A stretch of DNA of 64,000 nt from an uncultured Flavobacteriaceae bacterium (GTDB taxonomy: Bacteria; Bacteroidota; Bacteroidia; Flavobacteriales; Flavobacteriaceae). The stretch lies in NCBI GenBank assembly GCA_947493175.1, contig CANLQD010000001.1, positions 964,748 to 1,028,747 of the forward strand, given 5' to 3'. Of this stretch, positions 58,176 through 64,000 are shown one piece after another; position 1 is the first letter of the stretch; every line of letters begins with the position of its first letter. A program made the translations under genes and the position numbers. The notes under the pieces are model-generated. The model was not told where the DNA came from. It worked only from the letters and a program-made list of their open reading frames with translations, and did not search any database.

Positions 58176-59102
58176 TTAAAAGAAGCGTGGGGACTTTAGT
58201 TTTTTCTCGTTCGTAATCAATTGAAAACGCACGAAGACTTCATGGGTGCCCACATTGTATTGACTGAGCTCCGTGATATTGTAATCATAGGCATAGCCTA
58301 TATCTACCTTCGACGATAAACGAAATCCGAAATAAGCGCTAAGCGCATCTTGCCAGCGATAATTGGTGCCTAAAGTAAGAACGTTGTACATCAAAAAGTT
58401 CGCAGAAGTATCTATCGCCAATGGTGCCCCTTGAACCTGTTTCACAAAAAACGAAGGCTTAAATTTGAGGTTCCGTCCCATTTCAAAAACATACCCTCCT
58501 ATGATGTAAAGATGAAATGCCTCGGTCGCCTGTGACTCGATTGCATCATCGAAATGGTCCCCCATAAAGAAACTTGGGGTAGACACTCCAAAGTAGGCCT
58601 TGTCCGAGAAATAGAACATTCCTGCACCCACTGTTGGGAAGAGCTTGCTTGTCACATTTTCATTAAAAATTGCCTCAGGTTCTCTAAATCTTCCTCTTGA
58701 CCAATCAAGACTAAAAAAGCGAACACCGGCTTTAAGACCAAAAGACAACCGATGTCCCTTTCGGTTCAAAACAAGACTATGTGTATAGTTACCATCAAAA
58801 TATGTTTCGGTAGACGGTCCTAGTTCATCATGTATGATAGACAAACCTACACCATCGAACAAACCCACTGGTGTATCTAGACCAAAGGTCAAGGTTCGGG
58901 GGGCACCCTCAATACCGACCCATTGATTGCGATATAATGAAATTGCACTCAAATGGCCTCTTGAACCGGTGTATGCGGCGTTGGTCGTCATCGTATTATA
59001 CATATATTGCGAGTACTGCGGGTCTTGCTGAGCATGCAGCTCTTGTATGTGGCATATGAATATGACCGCTGCCAACAAAAGATAGATTCGTATCGGTTTC
59101 AT
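58176..59102 (-). CDS. PorP/SprF-type T9SS membrane protein, module 3
   Basis: I choose the ATG at 59102 (308 residues), which opens a signal peptide (PIRIYLLLAAVIFICHIQEL); an upstream ATG at 59144 lies inside the adhesin gene. Family features: QDPQYSQYMYNTMTTNAAYT, GSRGHLSAISLYRNQWVGIE, barrel strands, and the end HEVFVRFQL...KSPRFF. It is much closer to module 1 PorP than to module 2, since both share the SxVxNxxLGP- and FDGNYTHSLVL/FDANFSYTLRM-type strands. It sits 20 bases after the adhesin stop and is its probable secretion partner. Confidence 0.92.
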   Translation of the reverse strand: MKPIRIYLLLAAVIFICHIQELHAQQDPQYSQYMYNTMTTNAAYTGSRGHLSAISLYRNQWVGIEGAPRTLTFGLDTPVGLFDGVGLSIIHDELGPSTETYFDGNYTHSLVLNRKGHRLSFGLKAGVRFFSLDWSRGRFREPEAIFNENVTSKLFPTVGAGMFYFSDKAYFGVSTPSFFMGDHFDDAIESQATEAFHLYIIGGYVFEMGRNLKFKPSFFVKQVQGAPLAIDTSANFLMYNVLTLGTNYRWQDALSAYFGFRLSSKVDIGYAYDYNITELSQYNVGTHEVFVRFQLITNEKKLKSPRFF

Positions 59103-59122
59103 GCTGTTTTTTGAATTAAGTT

Positions 59123-62100
59123 TTAACGTGTTAAATAAAGCCATCCGGTTTCCGCATTTCTATCGCCATTTGGGAAACTGAGAACATAATAGTAGGTTCC
59201 GACCGGTAGGTTCTCGTCTGGTGCTAAAACGGTATTTCCCATATTGGTTCCGCTCCAACCGTTTTGGTAGTTTTTTGTCTCAAAGACCTTTGTTCCCCAA
59301 CGATTGAATACTTCTAGATAGTTATCTGGATAATTTTCGATACACTCGATATAGAAGAAGTCGTTTACACCGTCATTATTCGGTGTAAACTCATTGAAAA
59401 TGACCAAACAGTCTTCATTGGCCAACAGGGAGATGGTTACCTCTGCCCTGTTGTTTTCCATTCGGGCATCCGGTTGATCCATACTTATAATTTCTACTAC
59501 GTTGGTATGGTCTTGACCTGCTAACATGGTTGTCTCCATTTCCAAGGCAACACGCTCTCCCGGTGTCATTATCGGAATGGTCCAAATACCCTGTTCAACA
59601 TCATAGGTACCCATTGTCGTGATATGGTTTTCATATTGAAATCCGTTCGGTAAAACATCCCATACTTCTATTTTGGTGGCAGATATCGAACCGTTGTTTG
59701 TAATGGTAATCGTGAACACAACGGTCTCTCCCTCGAATGCTTCAAGTTTATCGGCAGTTTTTTCCACTGTTAGGTCGGCATCACAAACGACTATTACTTC
59801 TTGTTCTTGTTCGGTACGGTTTCCTTGCTCATCTTCATAGATCCAGGTAATGGAGTAGTTACCTGCCTCCGTAAACAGCATGTCGTCACTAGTGGTGGCC
59901 ACTATCATTCCAGAACAATTGTCGTTCGCCGAAGGCGGCTCAAGTCGTAAAGGACAGAGGCCTTCCGCAATGGGCAAGTTTTCTACTATCGGAACCGGAC
60001 CGATGGTATCGTTTACGGTAATCAGGTGCGCTACATCGATAAAGTTGCCCGCATCGTCGCTTACTCTATAAGTGCGCGTGATCACATCGCCCGTACGCGC
60101 CTCACCCTGGAAGGTCACCGTAGGCGGTACCGTACAGTTGTCGGCCTCGTCGAGCACCACCGATACGTCAGGTGCGGGAACCTCCGACTCGCACTGCACA
60201 ACCAAGGGCGCAGGGTCGCTGGCGGTGGGGTCTTCTGTGTCGGCCACCGTAATGATATGGGTAACGTCGATAAAGTTGCCCGCATCGTCGCTTACTCTAT
60301 AAGTGCGCGTGATTACATCGCCTGTACGCGTCTCCCCTTGGAAGGTCACCGTAGGCGGTACCGTACAGTTGTCGGCCTCGTCGAGCACCACAGATACGTC
60401 AGGTGCGGGAACCTCCGACTCGCACTGGACAATCAAGGGCGCAGGGTCGCTGGCGGTGGGGTCTTCTGTGTCGGCCACCGTGATGATATGGGTAACGTCG
60501 ATAAAGTTGCCCGCATCGTCGCTTACCCGGTAGGTGCGTGTAATCACGTTGCCGGAGACGGTCTCGCCCTGGAAGGTCACCGTCGGGGGAACCGTACAGT
60601 TGTCGGCTTCATCGATCACTACCGCCACATTCGGTACAGGTACCTCGGAATCACATTGTACCGACAATGGATCGGGGTCGCTCGCGCTGGGATCTTCGGC
60701 GTCCTCAACGGTTAACAGTACTTCATCAGAAATAAGAGTACTACATACAGATCCATCGGTATTTCTAACAATGACCCGATACCTCATTCCATTTAAATCA
60801 ACCGTCGCCGGATCAATAATAAGAATATCCGAATCAACCCCGGTATATACACTGGTACCTGTCAGAATATCTTGCCATACCCCATTATTAAGCTCTTGCC
60901 ATTGATATTCATTCGCATTACTAGCGACTACTCTGAATACAGCCCTGGTATCGGGACACACTGTTGCATCTTCTGGTTGTTGTAGAATAATCGGGTCAGG
61001 TGAGGATGGTATTTCCCGATAGTCCGGTGTTCCGGAACTATCAGCATCGGCCGGGGCAGTATAAGGGGCCCCTACCACAGTACCATCATTATTTACGGGG
61101 GGCGGAGAACCTAGGGCGTATTCCATTCCATCACCGCCATCGGCCCCAGGGTCGTTATAAGCTTCATTGGCATCGGAACAGCCATCACCATCACTATCCA
61201 AATCAAATACATTGGGAACGCCGTCTCCGTCATCATCAAAGTCAAAAGGCATACACTCAAGACCTACCACCAAGGAAATCCAATTAATGTTGGTATACTC
61301 GATACGCATGGTAAAACTGGTATAGTTCCCTGGAAAACGGATTACCGCACTACCACCGTTCCCAATAATTCTATTCCCACCAAATTGAATATCATCGGAA
61401 GGGTTTTTATAGACCACCTCGTAAGGTCTATCGAAACTAATAGACTTTGCGCGACTGACACCACCAAGGTTTCCCATCAGCAAATACGTATTTTCAACGG
61501 GTTGTGAAAAGGTAAACGTATACTCCCCAATTCTTTCTGGAAAAGCAGAACGCCTATTGGATGGGGCATCGGGATAGTTATCAAAATCTCCTTCTGAATA
61601 GCCCTGAATACTATGAAATGTACCAAAATTGGGCCCGGAAACGGTTACATCTACCATTCCCTCGGGGGTTGCAATCTCTGCCTCCATGGGCCCAGGGCGA
61701 TCCCAAAAGCCCCAAAGTATATTCTGGGTACAACGCGATTCCTCAGTATCTAAAATGCCATCATTATCGTCATCGAGATCCACCCGATCATCGTAGTCAT
61801 CGTTGTCATTATCGTCATCGGCGCAAATCGTATAGCGACCAGGCAATACGGTATCTTCTACGAATCCCGTACCATAGGTAGCTCCTACAACGGTACCATC
61901 TGGATTCTCGATAGGCGTACCACTGCCGTAAATGCCGTCATCTCCCCCATCGGCATTCGGGTCTCCATAAGCCTCATTGGCATCCGAACAGCCATCATTG
62001 TCACTATCGGTATCCAAACGGTTCGGTATGCCATCATTATCAGAATCAAAATCAAAATCAGGACAACTAACACCAAGCAACAAAGAGGTACGAAGTAAAT

Positions 62101-63517
62101 TGTTATCACTAGTCACGGAAATACTGCTATGGCTTCCGGGAAAACGTACCACAACATAAGCCCCATAGCCAATGATAGTCGTAGGGTCGGCATAGGCAAC
62201 ATCACTTGTTGGACTGGTATAAACCACTTCATACGGAACGTTAAAGACCACCTTTTCAGGGTTATCCCTGTTGGCACCAAGACCGGAGAGAATCATGTAT
62301 GGTGTGTTTGCAGCATACGTACCGGATGGATTATCAAAATCGGAGAAGGTAAACGTATTTGTTCCCCCTGCATGTATATGGTAAGAACGGGTATCAGCAG
62401 GCATATCCGGATACCCTGAAAAATTTCCATAATCCAATATGGTGCTAGTAGAACCCGTAGCGGTAGTCACCCTAGTTATGGAATTGTCCCCTGCCGTAAT
62501 CAAACCAAGCGAAGGTGTAATGGTCAAATCGGCCCAATAGACCCCGCTATCACATGTGAATTCATCCGTATCCAAAACACCATCGTTGTCATCATCCAAA
62601 TCGGTGTTCGGATTGCGTGCACCACAGACCGTAGGGTCGGAAGCATAGGTAGTCGCTACTACATAACCGGTAGTATACGGAGCGCCCACCACTGACCCAT
62701 CCGGGTTTTCATTGGGGGTACCCGTACCATAAACCCCGTCGTCTCCACCATCTGCGTTGGGGTCTACATAGGCTTCATTGGCATCTGAGCAACCGTCGTT
62801 GTCGCTATCCAAGTCTTCCTTATTAGGAATACCATCTTTGTCGTTGTCATGCGGAAAAGCAGTGCAGTCAATGCCCCATACCGCCGAAAAGCGATCAACG
62901 TCCACATCGGTCTCTATCGAGATGCTGCTGTGTTCTCCGGGAAATCGTACTACAAAATAACCGCCTGTAGCCTCCACCGTTTGTTGATTTACAAAAACGG
63001 TATTGCCATTTGGGTTCACATAGACTACTTCGTATACCTCACTAAACGTTACATAGTCTAAATCTGCCAAACTACCCAAAGAACTTATGAGTATGTAGGG
63101 GTTAAGAATCGATATTGGATTCCCATCGTTATCCTGGAAATCAAATAGATATGTTCCCGGTGTCTCTACATTGAAGTTTCTGCGATCTGTAGGTACATCG
63201 GCATAGGACGAGAATTGTGCGTAGTCCGGAATAGACCCGACCGAACCAAGAGGTGGTCCGGAAACCGCAAACTCTATGGTCTGGGCGTCATCGGTCGTAA
63301 GATTGGCATTGGTATTTGTCCCTATCCGAGACCAATAGACCGCCTCATTACACGGCTGTTCGTCTACATCAAGAATACCATCATTGTCATCATCTACATC
63401 GGTAATGTTTGGCACATCATCTCCATCAGTATCCTGGGCGTGTACTTGCGTAAAAGAGAATAATAAAAAAATGGATAACCAAACTAAAAGTCTGGAAAAC
63501 AGCTTTTGGGTTTTCAT
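59123..63517 (-). CDS. T9SS-secreted adhesin with calcium repeats, HYR and DUF11 domains
   Basis: I choose the ATG at 63517 (1464 residues) with signal peptide (LFSRLLVWLSIFLLFSFTQV). Over the first 900 residues, thrombospondin type 3-like calcium-binding repeats (DTDGDDVPNITDVDDDNDG, DSDNDGCSDANEAYVDPNAD) alternate with three beta domains of about 190 residues. Then come an Ig-like unit (QQPEDATVCPDTRAVFRVVA), three nearly identical 77-residue HYR-like units (SDPDPLSVQCDSEVPVP ... TRTYRVSDDAGNFIDVTHI), a fourth partial unit, one DUF11 unit (ADLTVEKTADKLEAFEGETV) and a CHU_C sorting domain ([33 protein letters not shown]). It is a surface adhesin exported by T9SS, first gene of the module 3 operon. 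Confidence 0.92.
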   Translation of the reverse strand: MKTQKLFSRLLVWLSIFLLFSFTQVHAQDTDGDDVPNITDVDDDNDGILDVDEQPCNEAVYWSRIGTNTNANLTTDDAQTIEFAVSGPPLGSVGSIPDYAQFSSYADVPTDRRNFNVETPGTYLFDFQDNDGNPISILNPYILISSLGSLADLDYVTFSEVYEVVYVNPNGNTVFVNQQTVEATGGYFVVRFPGEHSSISIETDVDVDRFSAVWGIDCTAFPHDNDKDGIPNKEDLDSDNDGCSDANEAYVDPNADGGDDGVYGTGTPNENPDGSVVGAPYTTGYVVATTYASDPTVCGARNPNTDLDDDNDGVLDTDEFTCDSGVYWADLTITPSLGLITAGDNSITRVTTATGSTSTILDYGNFSGYPDMPADTRSYHIHAGGTNTFTFSDFDNPSGTYAANTPYMILSGLGANRDNPEKVVFNVPYEVVYTSPTSDVAYADPTTIIGYGAYVVVRFPGSHSSISVTSDNNLLRTSLLLGVSCPDFDFDSDNDGIPNRLDTDSDNDGCSDANEAYGDPNADGGDDGIYGSGTPIENPDGTVVGATYGTGFVEDTVLPGRYTICADDDNDNDDYDDRVDLDDDNDGILDTEESRCTQNILWGFWDRPGPMEAEIATPEGMVDVTVSGPNFGTFHSIQGYSEGDFDNYPDAPSNRRSAFPERIGEYTFTFSQPVENTYLLMGNLGGVSRAKSISFDRPYEVVYKNPSDDIQFGGNRIIGNGGSAVIRFPGNYTSFTMRIEYTNINWISLVVGLECMPFDFDDDGDGVPNVFDLDSDGDGCSDANEAYNDPGADGGDGMEYALGSPPPVNNDGTVVGAPYTAPADADSSGTPDYREIPSSPDPIILQQPEDATVCPDTRAVFRVVASNANEYQWQELNNGVWQDILTGTSVYTGVDSDILIIDPATVDLNGMRYRVIVRNTDGSVCSTLISDEVLLTVEDAEDPSASDPDPLSVQCDSEVPVPNVAVVIDEADNCTVPPTVTFQGETVSGNVITRTYRVSDDAGNFIDVTHIITVADTEDPTASDPAPLIVQCESEVPAPDVSVVLDEADNCTVPPTVTFQGETRTGDVITRTYRVSDDAGNFIDVTHIITVADTEDPTASDPAPLVVQCESEVPAPDVSVVLDEADNCTVPPTVTFQGEARTGDVITRTYRVSDDAGNFIDVAHLITVNDTIGPVPIVENLPIAEGLCPLRLEPPSANDNCSGMIVATTSDDMLFTEAGNYSITWIYEDEQGNRTEQEQEVIVVCDADLTVEKTADKLEAFEGETVVFTITITNNGSISATKIEVWDVLPNGFQYENHITTMGTYDVEQGIWTIPIMTPGERVALEMETTMLAGQDHTNVVEIISMDQPDARMENNRAEVTISLLANEDCLVIFNEFTPNNDGVNDFFYIECIENYPDNYLEVFNRWGTKVFETKNYQNGWSGTNMGNTVLAPDENLPVGTYYYVLSFPNGDRNAETGWLYLTR
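60004..60696 (-). repeat. Three tandem 231-bp HYR repeats
   Basis: Three copies of a 231-bp (77-codon) unit, with the two lower-coordinate copies almost identical at DNA level; the shared block GTCTTCTGTGTCGGCCACCG recurs 231 bp apart (60230 and 60461). The third, higher-coordinate copy differs more. Recent duplication or gene conversion is likely. Confidence 0.88.
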
Positions 63518-64000
63518 TTCTTTTATGGGTTTTAGGTTTTGAAATGAAACCCGGTAATAGTAGACAGTCTTTGGGAAACTGTAAAACACGCATGGCGGGT
63601 GTTTACCGCCTCGTATTTTCATCGATACAAAATTAGTGGCAATGAGTATTGCCTTTTTTAAGATGTTGTGAATTGCTTGTTTCGAGTGGTGAAAAGCACT
63701 TTTTCTGATGTCTTTGTTTACAAAGTGTAGGTTTTACAAAATAGAGGTCTCGCCGAACTGCCCACAGCTTCGTTGAAACGTTTCTAATGAGCACTTAAAA
63801 AAATTCGTATAAAGCCATGTAGGTGGGTAAACGGTTTATGGTACCTCCAAATAATACACTACTGTCGATATATACCTGTATTTTAAAGCCAGGTAGACCC
63901 GTTCTTAAGCTGTGCTTGCCTGTAATGGAAAAACTATGGACTAGGAACAAGTGGTTTTTATAGGAGCTTTTTGTCAAAAAAATTTATGTGGAAGTAGTAT
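63518..64000. other. Upstream region of the module 3 operon
   Basis: About 480 bases before the adhesin start, presumably with its promoter on the minus strand. A minus-strand frame at 63795-63977 is open but has no protein-like features. No clear TAnnTTTG element was found. Confidence 0.4.

Noticed and set aside
60026..60715. Open frame of 229 codons opposite the HYR repeats
   Set aside because: It is the antisense of three tandem repeats and has the same 77-residue period; no protein features.
63795..63977. 60-codon minus-strand frame at the right edge
   Set aside because: Low-complexity translation without motif; treated as upstream non-coding DNA.

Overview
The window looks like a chromosome segment from a member of the Bacteroidota, most likely a marine-type Flavobacteriaceae. 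The evidence is type IX secretion (T9SS) sorting domains, three PorP/SprF proteins, several LytTR regulators, a TonB receptor/DUF4374/PepSY iron locus, starts without clear Shine-Dalgarno sites, and a TAnnTTTG-type promoter.

Left part (1-11 kb). This is mixed housekeeping and accessory DNA. An MgtE magnesium transporter and an AsmA-like envelope protein are followed by decayed DNA: an IS3 OrfA remnant carrying a perfect 26-bp palindrome, and a two-repeat YegP gene with an internal stop. A tyrosine integrase abuts the 3' half of a tRNA-Met gene, broken exactly at the anticodon loop. Two 3' fragments of a tRNA-Ala (GGC) gene lie at about 6.75 and 10.8 kb and bracket a single-receiver regulator, a GNAT enzyme, a membrane-tethered LytTR protein and a CPBP protease. 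This reads as a scarred integration hot spot.

Middle part (11-28 kb). A probable iron/siderophore operon (TonB receptor, DUF4374 lipoprotein, PepSY membrane protein) is preceded by two copies of a TTATTT-N11-AAATAA box 42 bp apart. Then come a Crp/Fnr regulator, a cluster of decaying small genes (SnoaL-like lipoprotein, VOC protein, an unidentified tail), DoxX, GAPDH, an unusual Grx-Grx-thioredoxin reductase fusion, an SDR, a LytS/LytR-type two-component pair divergent from an outer-membrane barrel protein, and an HxlR regulator divergent from a small membrane protein and a GNAT enzyme.

Right part (28-64 kb). This is a surface-adhesion and T9SS locus. It has three modules, each with a PorP/SprF-type protein and an OmpA-family TPR/PD40-like protein. 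Module 1 (+) is a 3623-residue DUF11 adhesin, PorP and OmpA. Module 2 (+) is PorP, a 1043-residue YadA-head-like repeat protein, a 421-residue T9SS-sorted protein and an OmpA-SPOR protein. Module 3 (-) is a calcium-repeat/HYR adhesin of about 1464 residues, PorP and OmpA. Between them sit a LytTR response regulator, a BLUF blue-light sensor and a TPR histidine kinase, so adhesion at this locus may be under environmental and possibly light control. That link is inference. All family calls come from reading sequence motifs; no database search was run.
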